Shown: positions 51,040 through 59,753 of the stretch, one piece after another
How positions within the stretch are numbered: position 1 is the first letter of the stretch
Layout of the letters: each line of letters starts with the position of its first letter
From: Rhizobiaceae bacterium
GTDB taxonomy: Bacteria; Pseudomonadota; Alphaproteobacteria; Rhizobiales; Rhizobiaceae
NCBI GenBank assembly: GCA_023953835.1
Contig: JAMLJB010000001.1
Location: 744,001-808,000, forward strand
Length of the DNA stretch: 64,000 bases
Reading direction: 5' to 3'
Made by a program: the position numbers and the translations under genes
The notes under the pieces: model-generated
Seen by the model: the letters and a program-made list of their open reading frames with translations, nothing else
Told to the model about the DNA's origin: nothing
The model's database searches: none

Positions 51040-52380
51040 ATGCGACACTTTTCTCCCACCGAACGACCCTTGAAAATTGCCGTAGTTGGAACCGGAATTG
51101 CCGGTCTTTCGGCGGCCTGGCTGCTGTCGCAGCGTCATGAAGTCACTGTATTTGAAGCGGATTCCCGCATCGGCGGGCATTGCCACACGATCGATGTCGG
51201 CGAGGCGCAGGTGGATACGGGCTTCATCGTCTATAATGACAGGACCTATCCCAATCTCTCCGCCCTGTTCGCGCATCTGGAGGTGAAGACGAAGCCGTCC
51301 AACATGTCCTTCGCCGTTTCGATGAACGACGGAGCGCTCGAATATTCCGGGACGAACCTTGCCGGCATTTTTGCCCAGGGAAGGAATATCGCCAGCCCGC
51401 GCTTCTGGTCTATGCTGAGGGACGTGGTTCGGTTCTATCGGGAAGCGCCCCTGAAAGTGGCCGATATCGACCCTGCCGCGAGCCTCGACGAATATCTCAC
51501 CGCAGCAGGTTTCGGCGCTGCGTTTCGCGAAGATCATCTTTACCCGATGGCGGCTGCGATATGGTCGACTCCGGCCTTCGAGATTGGCAATTATCCGGCT
51601 GTTTCGTTCATCCGCTTTTGCGAAAACCACGGCCTGCTAAAAATATTCAGGCGGCCTGTCTGGCGCACCGTCGAAGGCGGCAGCAGCACGTATGTTGAGA
51701 GGTTGGTGGCTGGCTTCAGGCATCGCATTCGCACGAATGCCGCCGTAACCCGGATCAGAAGAATCAACGGCGCCGTCGAAGTTTCAGTGCACGGCCACGG
51801 CCCGGAGTGGTTCGATGAGGTCGTCATCGGCACGCATGCAAACCAGGCGCTGGAGATGCTGGCGGACCCGTCTGATGACGAGGCCGAATTGCTGGGAGCG
51901 TTCAAATATGGGTTGAATGAAACAGTCCTGCACACCGACACAGCGCTCATGCCTAACCGGCGACGCGTGTGGTCGAGTTGGAACTACATCGCCCAGTCCC
52001 CTGCGAATAATGCCACGCTTCGAAAGCCCTGCGTGACATACTGGATGAACCGCTTGCAGGATCTGCGAACCGACCGCCCGACATTTGTTACGCTCAGCCC
52101 AATCAGCGGGCCGCGTCCCGAAAGCGTGCTATGGCGCGGCATCTATGCACACCCCTTGTTCGATACGGGGACGCTGCTTGCGCAGAAGCGCCTTTGGTCG
52201 CTGCAAGGTGCCAGGAACACATGGTTTTGCGGATCGTATTTCGGCTCGGGATTCCATGAGGATGCCATACAAGCCGGCCTTGCCGCAGCGGAGGCGGCCG
52301 GGGGCGTAAACAGGCCATGGACAATCGAGGGGCAATCAAACCGCATCCATGTGAATGGCGCGATGCCCACTCCGTTCTAG
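51040..52380 (+). CDS. FAD-dependent amine oxidase-like oxidoreductase of the RpoE regulon
   Basis: The protein has 446 residues from the ATG at 51040, which fits the promoter position; the frame reaches 50926, upstream of the transcription start. The FAD-binding motif is VVGTGIAGLSAAWLLSQRHEVTVFEADSRIGGHCHT. Later family regions include DTGFIVYNDRTYPNLSALFAHL and TWFCGSYFGSGFHEDAIQAG. Homologues cluster with DUF1365 and cyclopropane-fatty-acid synthase genes. A membrane-lipid desaturation or furan-fatty-acid step is suspected for such genes, but is inference here. Confidence 0.88.
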   Translation: MRHFSPTERPLKIAVVGTGIAGLSAAWLLSQRHEVTVFEADSRIGGHCHTIDVGEAQVDTGFIVYNDRTYPNLSALFAHLEVKTKPSNMSFAVSMNDGALEYSGTNLAGIFAQGRNIASPRFWSMLRDVVRFYREAPLKVADIDPAASLDEYLTAAGFGAAFREDHLYPMAAAIWSTPAFEIGNYPAVSFIRFCENHGLLKIFRRPVWRTVEGGSSTYVERLVAGFRHRIRTNAAVTRIRRINGAVEVSVHGHGPEWFDEVVIGTHANQALEMLADPSDDEAELLGAFKYGLNETVLHTDTALMPNRRRVWSSWNYIAQSPANNATLRKPCVTYWMNRLQDLRTDRPTFVTLSPISGPRPESVLWRGIYAHPLFDTGTLLAQKRLWSLQGARNTWFCGSYFGSGFHEDAIQAGLAAAEAAGGVNRPWTIEGQSNRIHVNGAMPTPF

Positions 52381-52447
52381 GTCATGGACCCATGAGGGAG
52401 CGAACGGCCAGCAAAGAGTAGCTCATATGGTGAGGACATGCTTCAAC

Positions 52448-53506
52448 TCACGCGAGACTGCCCATGCGGGTGATCAGGCCTGCTACTGCCTGTCCTACAT
52501 TCAACGCCCTGCCTGTCGCCTGCGCCATCTGCGGCAGAACCATCCACTCCAGGGTCCACGCTGCGCCGGAGCGTTCCTGTTCATGTATCATTGCATGATG
52601 CAGCGCTGAAACCTGTACGGCATTGTATCTCGCGAGCGTCACCAGAAGCTCTGCCAGCACAGGATTTTGCTTGTGGGGCATCGCAGAAGAGCCGCCGCCG
52701 CCCGAAAGGGCGATCTCGGAAATCCCCTGCTGCGCCATGAGTGCGATATCCTGCCCCATCTTGCCGAGCGTTCCCGTCACCAGCGACAGGAACGAGGCAA
52801 ATTCCGCCACGCCGTCGCGCATACTGTGCCAAGCACGCGACGGATTGCCGAGTGCGAGCGCCTGCGCCACGTCGGCGACGAACGGCTCGGCCTTGTCGCC
52901 CAGCGCACGCCGATCACCCGACGCGCCGCCCACCTGGACGCGGGCCACCCGGGGCCTCAACTGCGCCAGTCGCACGCGATGATCTGCGAGGGGAAGCAGC
53001 CACGGCTCAATTCGGTCATGAACGGTGATCTGCGTCGCAGCCTGCATCCGCGTCCTGCCCATCAGAGGTTCAGCCCCAAACCGGGCGTCGAGCGCGCCGA
53101 GCGCTTCGGCCAGCGCCGCAAGCCTGCCGTCGATGAGATCAAGACTGTTACGCATGGCGATGGCCGACGCCGTGTCGATCACATCCTGCGACGTCGCGCC
53201 GGAATGCACGCCGGCCTTTGCCGCACCTGCCGCCGATTGCATCTGGGCGACGAATTGCGGCACTACCACGCCATCGCTTGCTGTGCCAGAACGCATGTCG
53301 TCGAGATCGAATTTCATGGCGGCAATCGCTTGCGATGCCGACCTTGCCACGGCGGGATCGACGAGGCCGAAACGTCCGAGCGCGTTGCTCCATGCAACCT
53401 CGAACGCACGCATGGAGGCAAGCTGAGCTTCGGGCGACCAAAGCGCTGCCATTTCGGCATCGCCGAACAGGCCGCCCAGCCAGACATGGTCGAAGACGTC
53501 GGTCAT
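52448..53506 (-). CDS. pcaB: 3-carboxy-cis,cis-muconate cycloisomerase
   Basis: The protein has 352 residues of the fumarase/aspartase superfamily. The superfamily signature GGGGSSAMPHKQNPVLAE carries the loop Ser, and the region GAAKAGVHSGATSQDVIDTASAI is also typical. It closes carboxymuconate to gamma-carboxymuconolactone in the protocatechuate branch of the beta-ketoadipate pathway. Length is shorter than Pseudomonas PcaB (about 450) and matches the rhizobial form. It is the last gene of pcaDCHGB, 20 bp after pcaG. Confidence 0.92.
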   Translation of the reverse strand: MTDVFDHVWLGGLFGDAEMAALWSPEAQLASMRAFEVAWSNALGRFGLVDPAVARSASQAIAAMKFDLDDMRSGTASDGVVVPQFVAQMQSAAGAAKAGVHSGATSQDVIDTASAIAMRNSLDLIDGRLAALAEALGALDARFGAEPLMGRTRMQAATQITVHDRIEPWLLPLADHRVRLAQLRPRVARVQVGGASGDRRALGDKAEPFVADVAQALALGNPSRAWHSMRDGVAEFASFLSLVTGTLGKMGQDIALMAQQGISEIALSGGGGSSAMPHKQNPVLAELLVTLARYNAVQVSALHHAMIHEQERSGAAWTLEWMVLPQMAQATGRALNVGQAVAGLITRMGSLA

Positions 53507-53526
53507 TTCATCTTTTCCAGCCCCGG

Positions 53527-54126
53527 TCAGATGTCGAGGAACACCGTTTCCCCCTGCCCCTGGAGGTGGATGTCGAAGCGATACTTACCTTCGGCGATCT
53601 TCTTTGCAATGAGCGTATCAACCCGCTGCTGCTGTTCGATGCGGGAAAGCACCACGTCTCCGGCATTGTCCTCGTCATCGAAATAGATCCGCGTCTGGAG
53701 CCCGATATTGATGCCTCGCGCCACGATCCAGAGCGATATGTGCGGCGCCTGCAGTGTCCCGTTCCGCGCCCTGACGCGGCCCGGCTTGACGGTGCGAAGC
53801 GTGAATTCTCCCGTCACCGCGTCGGCAGCGAAGCGGCAGAGACCGGACATAGCGGGATCGGCGCCGCTCTGTCCGGGAAACCTGCCCGATGCGTCGCATT
53901 GCCAGCTTTCGATCATTGCGTCGCGAAGTGCCCAGCCCGTGCCGTCGAACACCGAACCGACGATCTCGATGACCTCGCCTTGCACTCCGCCGGAAATCGG
54001 ACTGACGCCGATCTCCTCCTGATAGTAGTTCGCGTTGCCCGCATATGTCGGCATCAGGCCGATATGCACGTATGGGCCCGCGGTCTGCGACGGGGTTTCG
54101 TCCAGATGCTCCAGAGGCTGAACCAT
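53527..54126 (-). CDS. pcaG: Protocatechuate 3,4-dioxygenase alpha subunit
   Basis: The protein has 199 residues from the ATG at 54126; the frame extends into pcaH but without support. It has the intradiol dioxygenase fold (SQTAGPYVHIGL, VEI-like IVGSVFDGTGWALRDAMIESWQCDASGRFPGQ) and lacks the full set of iron ligands, as expected of the alpha chain. It pairs with PcaH to cleave protocatechuate between the hydroxyl groups. It lies 1 bp from the pcaH stop. Confidence 0.93.
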   Translation of the reverse strand: MVQPLEHLDETPSQTAGPYVHIGLMPTYAGNANYYQEEIGVSPISGGVQGEVIEIVGSVFDGTGWALRDAMIESWQCDASGRFPGQSGADPAMSGLCRFAADAVTGEFTLRTVKPGRVRARNGTLQAPHISLWIVARGINIGLQTRIYFDDEDNAGDVVLSRIEQQQRVDTLIAKKIAEGKYRFDIHLQGQGETVFLDI

Positions 54127-54127
54127 C

Positions 54128-54856
54128 TCACATTCCCTCCAGTCTGTTCTCGAACATGGTCTGGCGGCGACCGCGCAGCACGATGTCAAATTTGTAGGCA
54201 AGGAAATCGAGCGGCCTCGAAGCCCCGATGTCGAGCGGCGCAACCAGCCGGTCGAGTTGCGAGCGGTCGCGGATCGAAGCGGCGATCGGGCATCGCGCGA
54301 TGAGCGGATCGCCCTCGAAATACATCTGCGTGATGAGCCGTTGACCGAAGCTGTGGCCGTAGATCGAGACATGGATATGCATTGGCCTCCAGTCATTGCC
54401 GCGATTGGGCCAGGGATACGCACCCGGACGGATCGTCAGGAACTGATAGTAGCCGTTTTCGTCCGTCAGAGTTCGACCGCAGCCACCGAAATTCGGATCA
54501 AGCGGGGCGAGGTAAGTATCCTTCTTGTGGCGATAGCGGCCACCCGCGTTTGCCTGCCAGATCTCGATCAGCGTGTTCGGCACGGCACGATTGTTTTCAT
54601 CCAGAACCCGACCGTGCATCAGGATGCGCTCACCAATCGCCGGGGCGTCACCTTTGGTCCAGTTCAATATGAGATTGTTGTCGAGCGCGCCGATCTTGTG
54701 ATGACCGAAGACCGGCCCGGTCTCCTCCGATGGACCGGATTCCAGCGATAACAGCGGCAGGTTCGGCGAACGGGGGACGCTGGTCTTGTAGTCAGGGTAG
54801 CAGGCTGGCGGATGTATCTCGCGATTGCGAGGTATGAGCGGGCCCAGGTCAATCAT
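54128..54856 (-). CDS. pcaH: Protocatechuate 3,4-dioxygenase beta subunit
   Basis: The protein has 242 residues. It carries the iron-binding intradiol core: NTLIEIWQANAGGRYRHKKDTYLAPLDPNFGGCGRTLTDENGYYQFLTI and then WRPMHIHVSIYGHSFGQRLITQMYFEGDP, supplying the Tyr and His ligands of Fe(III). The beta chain forms the active site with PcaG. The start overlaps the pcaC stop by 4 bp. Confidence 0.95.
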   Translation of the reverse strand: MIDLGPLIPRNREIHPPACYPDYKTSVPRSPNLPLLSLESGPSEETGPVFGHHKIGALDNNLILNWTKGDAPAIGERILMHGRVLDENNRAVPNTLIEIWQANAGGRYRHKKDTYLAPLDPNFGGCGRTLTDENGYYQFLTIRPGAYPWPNRGNDWRPMHIHVSIYGHSFGQRLITQMYFEGDPLIARCPIAASIRDRSQLDRLVAPLDIGASRPLDFLAYKFDIVLRGRRQTMFENRLEGM

Positions 54857-55239
54857 TTCTGTGCCGCCTCCAATTCGGCATATGTCTGCTTGGCTAGCTT
54901 GATGGCATGATTTGCAGCGGCCACGCCGGCATAGACTGCGACGTGCCGGAACGCCTCCATGACGTCGCGCTTGCTCGCGCCGGTGCGAACGGTCGCGCGC
55001 ACATGCATCGGGATTTCCTCGAAATTTCCGGTCGCGGCGAGCAGCGCCAGAGTGAGCATGGAGCGCTCGCGCCTCGTGATCGAGTCATCTGCCCAGACCG
55101 TACCCCATGCCGACCTGACAATGAGGTCCTGGAAGGGCCTGTCAAAATCGGTCTTTGCCGCTTCCGCACGATCCACATGCGTGTCGCCCAGGACAGCGCG
55201 CCGCGTCTCCATGCCTCTCTTGTAGAGATCATCCGTCAT
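54853..55239 (-). CDS. pcaC: 4-carboxymuconolactone decarboxylase
   Basis: The protein has 128 residues, the usual length. Typical features are RRAVLGDTHVDRAEAAKTDFDRPFQDLI, WADDSITRRERSMLTLALLAATGNFEE and a helical C-terminus of the AhpD/CMD fold. It removes CO2 from gamma-carboxymuconolactone to give beta-ketoadipate enol-lactone. The start ATG shares one base with the pcaD stop. Confidence 0.95.
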   Translation of the reverse strand: MTDDLYKRGMETRRAVLGDTHVDRAEAAKTDFDRPFQDLIVRSAWGTVWADDSITRRERSMLTLALLAATGNFEEIPMHVRATVRTGASKRDVMEAFRHVAVYAGVAAANHAIKLAKQTYAELEAAQK

Positions 55240-56021
55240 CAGGCAGTCCTTTCCAGGAAATCGGCAATGAGTTGCGCCGTGGACCCGGGCTGCTCAACGC
55301 ACGGAAGATGCCCTGCATCCGTGACCACGTGGAATGCGGCGCCACACAATTCGGCGGTGGCGCGCACAAGGTCCGGCGGGGTAGAACCGTCCTGGTCGCC
55401 TGCCATTGCCATCAGAGGCATGCGCAGGCTTCTCGTTCCCTCCGTCAAATCCGCACCTGCAATGGCTGCGCAGCAGCCCGCATAGCCATCGACCGTCGTT
55501 CGCGTAAGCATGTTGCGCCAAAGGTCCAGTTCCAGGTTCGACTCCCGAAAGCGAGGGGTGAACCAACGCTCGAGAATAGCGTCGGCAATCGCAGAGATAC
55601 CGCGATCGTGGATAGCCTCGATGCGCAGCCCCCACATTTCGGGCGTGCCGATCTTCGCTGCGGTGTCCATCAGCACAAGCGCCTTCACAAGGTCGGGCTG
55701 CTTGGCCGCCAGGCCCTGCCCGATCATTCCGCCGATTGATACGCCGACAAAGGTCACCTCCCTCAATCCGAGGCCGGTGCATATTGCCTCCGCATCCGAA
55801 ACGAGCGTGGACATGTCATAAGGTGCTGCCGTCGCATCGCTCAGCCCGTGGCCGCGCTTGTCATAGCGCACCATGCGAAGTCCGCTGGGCAAAAGCGGCA
55901 GCAACGATTCCCACACGCGCAGATCCGTTCCCAGCGAGTTGGCAAAGAGGACCACCCTTGCGTCACGCGGTCCTTCGTCACGAATGTGAAGGGTTATGTC
56001 GCCCGATTTGAGTGTTTGCAT
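55239..56021 (-). CDS. pcaD: 3-oxoadipate enol-lactonase
   Basis: The protein has 260 residues from the ATG at 56021, with GGAGG 6 bp upstream; an ATG at 56027 touches the ribosome binding site. It is an alpha/beta hydrolase with the nucleophile elbow GVSIGG in EVTFVGVSIGGMIGQGLAAKQP, the oxyanion region ANSLGTDLRVW and the catalytic His in DAGHLPCVEQP. It hydrolyses enol-lactone to beta-ketoadipate. It is the first gene of the operon, divergent from pcaQ. Confidence 0.94.
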   Translation of the reverse strand: MQTLKSGDITLHIRDEGPRDARVVLFANSLGTDLRVWESLLPLLPSGLRMVRYDKRGHGLSDATAAPYDMSTLVSDAEAICTGLGLREVTFVGVSIGGMIGQGLAAKQPDLVKALVLMDTAAKIGTPEMWGLRIEAIHDRGISAIADAILERWFTPRFRESNLELDLWRNMLTRTTVDGYAGCCAAIAGADLTEGTRSLRMPLMAMAGDQDGSTPPDLVRATAELCGAAFHVVTDAGHLPCVEQPGSTAQLIADFLERTA

Positions 56022-56067
56022 TTCCATCCTCCGATGAATTTTATGGCATGACAGATCTTCCGGGAAA

Positions 56068-56073
56068 ATTATA
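56068..56073 (-). promoter_or_regulatory. -10 element of the pcaD promoter
   Basis: TATAAT on the minus strand at 56073-56068 is a perfect -10 box. No good -35 stands 17 bp upstream, as expected for a promoter that needs the PcaQ activator bound next to it. Confidence 0.5.
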
Positions 56074-56089
56074 ATCTCCAAAAAATTAC

Positions 56090-56105
56090 ATAACTCGGAG
56101 GTTAT
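56090..56105. promoter_or_regulatory. PcaQ-type operator in the pcaD-pcaQ intergenic region
   Basis: ATAACTCGGAGGTTAT at 56090-56105 matches the published PcaQ motif ATAACC-N4-GGTTAA of Sinorhizobium, with two differences at the edges. It lies upstream of the pcaD -10 and overlaps the ribosome binding site and the TTG start of pcaQ. The same site can activate pcaD and repress pcaQ. Confidence 0.7.
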
Positions 56106-56108
56106 GTT

Positions 56109-57023
56109 TTGCTCAGTCCGCTTCTCCGGTTCCGGCACCTGCGCTGCTTCCTCGAAACAGCCCGCCTTGGCAGCCTCACGGCCGCGTCCGAGGCGCTGCA
56201 TGTCAGTCAGCCTGCCGTCTCCAAGACAATACAGGAACTCGAAACCATTCTCGGCGTGCAACTCTTCGATCGCAGCGGTCGCCGGTTGAAACTGACGGCT
56301 GCAGGAAAAGCCTATCAGGGTCGGGCCGGAGCAGCGCTTGCCGATCTCGACCGAGCCCAGCAGCTCGCGCTCCATCCGCTGCTGCAGCGATCCAAGGTCC
56401 GTATCGGAGTGCTCCCGACAGCAGCGACAGGGTTGCTGCCGCGCGCAGCACTTGCCTACCGCGAGACGCACTCTCAAACGGTGCTGGATGTGATGACTGG
56501 CCCCAACTGGCTCCTGCTCTCGCTTCTGCGCGAGAGTCAGCTTGATCTCGTTGTTGGGCGACGACCGCCTGTGGGCAACAGCGAGGGGTTCAGTTTCCGA
56601 TCGCTTTATTGGGAGCGCATCGTGCCGGTCGTTCGGGCCGGGCACGAACTGCTGCAACGGGAATGGAACTATACTGACCTGACGCTGTATCCGCTGATGC
56701 TGCCGCCGCGAGGCGCCCTCATATCGACCTCGGTGCGAGCCTGGCTTCATTCCGTCGGCATCGTGGACCCGCCGCACGCCTATGAAAACGTATCACTCGC
56801 CTTCGGACGGGAGGTTGTGCTGAATTCCGACACGGTGTGGTTCATTTCGGAAGGCGTTGTCCGGCCCGAGATCGAAAGCGGCATTCTCGCCATACTCCCG
56901 ATCCGAAACGAATTACTTGGTGGGCCCGTCGGCGTAACCTTACGGGAAAATGACGAACCATCATCCGAGACTGCCGCTTTGATCGCGGATCTGGAACAGG
57001 CAGCCCTCGCTATCGGTCTCTGA
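56109..57023 (+). CDS. pcaQ: LysR-type activator of the protocatechuate operon
   Basis: The protein has 304 residues from a TTG start with GGAGG 7 bp upstream. The helix-turn-helix region is FLETARLGSLTAASEALHVSQPAVSKTIQELE, followed by the LysR cofactor-binding domain (VRIGVLPTAATGLLPRAAL). PcaQ of rhizobia activates pcaDCHGB in response to beta-carboxymuconate and gamma-carboxymuconolactone. The divergent arrangement is the same here. Confidence 0.92.
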   Translation: MLSPLLRFRHLRCFLETARLGSLTAASEALHVSQPAVSKTIQELETILGVQLFDRSGRRLKLTAAGKAYQGRAGAALADLDRAQQLALHPLLQRSKVRIGVLPTAATGLLPRAALAYRETHSQTVLDVMTGPNWLLLSLLRESQLDLVVGRRPPVGNSEGFSFRSLYWERIVPVVRAGHELLQREWNYTDLTLYPLMLPPRGALISTSVRAWLHSVGIVDPPHAYENVSLAFGREVVLNSDTVWFISEGVVRPEIESGILAILPIRNELLGGPVGVTLRENDEPSSETAALIADLEQAALAIGL

Positions 57024-57032
57024 AAGCAGCCC

Positions 57033-58235
57033 CTAAACGCGCTCCAGAGCGATCGCGATGCCCTGTCCGACGCCGATGCACATTGTGGCGAGCGCGAGCC
57101 TGCCGCCGCTCAACGACAGTTCCAGCGCCGCCGTGCCGGCGATGCGCGCACCCGACATGCCCAGCGGATGACCGAGCGCGATGGCCCCGCCATTGCGGTT
57201 CACCTGCTCCGCGTCCTCGGCAATGCCGAGTTCGCGGAGCACGGCCACGCCTTGGGAGGCAAAGGCTTCGTTAAGCTCGATAACGTCGAAATCGCTTTGC
57301 TTGAGACTGAGACGCTGCATCAGCCTGCGCGAGGCCGGCACGGGTCCGATGCCCATGACGCGCGGCTCGACGCCGGCTGCGGCCCCGCCGAGGACACGCG
57401 CAATCGGCGTCAGTCCGAAGCTTTTCGCCGCAGCCTCCGTGGCTATGATCAGCCCCGCCGCTCCATCGTTCACACCACTGGCGTTGCCCGCAGTCACGCT
57501 GCCACCTTTTCGAAAAGGGGTGGGCAACTTGGCCAAAATCTCCAGCGTCGTTTCGCGTGGATGCTCGTCACGCTCGACCACGACCGGATCGCCCTTGCGC
57601 TGCGGGATGATCACCGGCGTGATTTCTTTCGCCAGTCGCCCGTTCTTTTGCGCGGCGGCGGCCTTGGCTTGCGAGCGTACCGCAAAACGGTCCTGCGCTT
57701 CACGGCTGACGTTGAAGTCCTGTGCGACGTTCTCGGCGGTTTCCGGCATCGAATCCACGCCGTACTGCGCCTTCATGAGCGGATTGACGAACCGCCAGCC
57801 GATGGTTGTGTCGTGGATTTCCGCATTGCGCGAAAAGGCCGTGTCCGCCTTGGGCAGGACGAAGGGCGCACGTGACATGCTCTCGACCCCGCCCGCGATC
57901 ATCAATTGCGCCTCGCCCGCCCTGACGGCGCGCGCGGCGTAGAGAACAGCGTCCATGCCGGAACCGCACAGCCGGTTGATGGTGGTCCCCGAAACGCCCA
58001 CCGGCAGCCCTGCCAGCAGGCTCGACATGCGCGCGACGTTGCGATTGTCCTCGCCTGCCTGGTTGGCGCAGCCCATGACCACGTCATCGACCGCTTCCCA
58101 ATCCACCTTGGCATTGCGCGCCATCAGTGCCTTGAGCGGGATGGCCCCAAGGTCGTCGGCGCGCGCGGAGGACAACGCGCCGCCGAAGCGGCCAATGGGC
58201 GTACGGATGTAGTCGCAGATGAAGGCGTCAGTCAT
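57033..58235 (-). CDS. pcaF: 3-oxoadipyl-CoA thiolase
   Basis: The protein has 400 residues. Thiolase motifs: the active Cys in INRLCGSGMDAVLYAARAV, the His in GGAIALGHPLGMSGARI, and the second Cys in ALATMCIGVGQGIAI. It splits beta-ketoadipyl-CoA into succinyl-CoA and acetyl-CoA. The sequence DAFICDYIRTPIGRFGGALSSARADDLGAIPLKAL at the N-terminus is typical of PcaF. The start overlaps pcaJ by 4 bp, and pcaQ is convergent. Confidence 0.94.
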   Translation of the reverse strand: MTDAFICDYIRTPIGRFGGALSSARADDLGAIPLKALMARNAKVDWEAVDDVVMGCANQAGEDNRNVARMSSLLAGLPVGVSGTTINRLCGSGMDAVLYAARAVRAGEAQLMIAGGVESMSRAPFVLPKADTAFSRNAEIHDTTIGWRFVNPLMKAQYGVDSMPETAENVAQDFNVSREAQDRFAVRSQAKAAAAQKNGRLAKEITPVIIPQRKGDPVVVERDEHPRETTLEILAKLPTPFRKGGSVTAGNASGVNDGAAGLIIATEAAAKSFGLTPIARVLGGAAAGVEPRVMGIGPVPASRRLMQRLSLKQSDFDVIELNEAFASQGVAVLRELGIAEDAEQVNRNGGAIALGHPLGMSGARIAGTAALELSLSGGRLALATMCIGVGQGIAIALERV

Positions 58236-58909
58236 TTGTTCAACTCGGGGACGACGAGATCGCCGACATCAGCGGGAACGACAAGCTCAGCGCCTGTCAG
58301 CGACTGCAACTCGTCAATGCTCATTGCGGGCAATTTCTCACGCAGCACGAACCGGCCGTTTTCGATGTCGACGACAGCATGCGAAGTATAGACCCGCGTG
58401 ACGCAGCCGACGCCGGTCAGCGGCAGCGAGCAGCGTTTGACGAGCTTCGGCTTTCCGTCCTTCGTCACATGGTCAGTGATGACCGCAACGCGCTTAGCAC
58501 CGTTCACGAGGTCCATCGCGCCACCGACGGCGGGAACACCCTTCGGGCCGGTCGACCAGTTGGCAAGGTCACCGTTCTCCGCGACTTCAAAGGCGCCGAG
58601 GATTGCCACGTCGAGATGGCCTCCGCGTACCATTGCGAAACTGTCGGCGTGGTGAAAGAAGGCGGTGCCGGGCTTCAGCGTCACCGCTTTCTTGCCGGCG
58701 TTGATCAGATCCCAATCTTCCTCGCCGGGCGGCGGAGCCTCGCCGAAGCCCAGAATGCCATTTTCTGTATGGAAGATCGCCTGCCACCCCGGCGGCTGGA
58801 ATTTCGCGACCAGTTCCGGAAATCCGATGCCAAGATTGACGTAAGCGCCGTCGGTAATGTCCTGCGCGGCGCGCCATGCGATCTGTGTCGAAGTGAGCTT
58901 CCCGGACAT
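58232..58909 (-). CDS. pcaJ: 3-oxoadipate CoA-transferase beta subunit
   Basis: The protein has 225 residues. The family II CoA-transferase signature with the catalytic glutamate is HTENGILGFGEAPPPGEED. The N-terminus IAWRAAQDITDGAYVNLGIGFPELV is also typical. Together with PcaI it transfers CoA from succinyl-CoA to beta-ketoadipate. It lies 2 bp after pcaI. Confidence 0.94.
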   Translation of the reverse strand: MSGKLTSTQIAWRAAQDITDGAYVNLGIGFPELVAKFQPPGWQAIFHTENGILGFGEAPPPGEEDWDLINAGKKAVTLKPGTAFFHHADSFAMVRGGHLDVAILGAFEVAENGDLANWSTGPKGVPAVGGAMDLVNGAKRVAVITDHVTKDGKPKLVKRCSLPLTGVGCVTRVYTSHAVVDIENGRFVLREKLPAMSIDELQSLTGAELVVPADVGDLVVPELNK

Positions 58910-58911
58910 GA

Positions 58912-59646
58912 CTACACCGCTTCCGGATAGCGCGCGTCAGCGCGGTTCAGTTCTTCTTCCTGGGCCGGATTGGCGACCTCCACAATCCCCTGCACGAATA
59001 TGCCGGGTGTGACCACGCTCTCAGGATCGATGCCACCCGGCGGCACGATGCGGCTGACCTGCACGATCGTGCGCGCGGCCGCCATTGCCATCAGCGGATT
59101 GAAGTTGCGCGCAGCCATCCTGTAAGTCAGGTTGCCCAGCGTATCGCCGACATTCGCCTTGATGAGGGCCACGTCGGCCTTTAGCCAGCGTTCGCGCAGG
59201 TACGACCGGCCCTCGAAAACTTCGACCGGCTTGCCCTTCGCGAGATCCGTGCCGAAGGAGGTCGGCGTATAGAAGGCCGGAATGCCCGCGCCCCCGGCGC
59301 GGATGCGCTCGGCCAGCGTGCCTTGCGGCACAAGCTCCAGCTCGATCCCGCCCGCAAGATAGAGGTCGGTGAACACCTTCGGATCGGCGGATCGCGGGAA
59401 CGAGCAAACCAGTTTGGCGACCATGCCCTGCTCGATCAGGGCGGCGAGGCCGACATGGCCGTTTCCGGCATTGTTGTTGATGACCGTGAGGTTCCTCGGC
59501 TGGCCGGTCTTGAGGTGCAGGTCGATCAGCGCGTGTATCAGTTCGATCGGCGCGCCCGACCCGCCAAAGCCGCCGATCATGACGACCATGCCATCCCTGA
59601 TATCGGCAACAGCAGTCGCAAGGTCCGGAATTGTCTTGTCCACCAT
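58912..59646 (-). CDS. pcaI: 3-oxoadipate CoA-transferase alpha subunit
   Basis: The protein has 244 residues from the ATG at 59646; a GTG 5 codons upstream is less likely. The glycine-rich CoA motif GGFGGSGAPIELIHALID near the N-terminus and GTLAERIRAGGAGIPAFYTPTSFGTDLAKG are characteristic of the alpha chain. It forms the hetero-oligomer with PcaJ. It is the first gene of pcaIJF, divergent from pcaR. Confidence 0.94.
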   Translation of the reverse strand: MVDKTIPDLATAVADIRDGMVVMIGGFGGSGAPIELIHALIDLHLKTGQPRNLTVINNNAGNGHVGLAALIEQGMVAKLVCSFPRSADPKVFTDLYLAGGIELELVPQGTLAERIRAGGAGIPAFYTPTSFGTDLAKGKPVEVFEGRSYLRERWLKADVALIKANVGDTLGNLTYRMAARNFNPLMAMAAARTIVQVSRIVPPGGIDPESVVTPGIFVQGIVEVANPAQEEELNRADARYPEAV

Positions 59647-59719
59647 GAGCCTTCCCGTCACTCGGGGTCGATGGGGAATGAACTATGAGATGACGTAAAA
59701 ATCGTCTACCCAGTTTGCG

Positions 59720-59739
59720 CGATAAACGATATTTGTTTA
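59720..59739. promoter_or_regulatory. Candidate PcaR operator between pcaI and pcaR
   Basis: CGATAAACG at 59720-59728 differs by one base from the CGATAATCG core of the PcaR site known in Pseudomonas putida. It overlaps an inverted repeat TAAAC-N7-GTTTA at 59723-59739. The site is 26 bp upstream of the pcaR ATG and about 75 bp upstream of pcaI, suited to control of both genes. Confidence 0.5.
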
Positions 59740-59753
59740 CATACCGCACAGAT

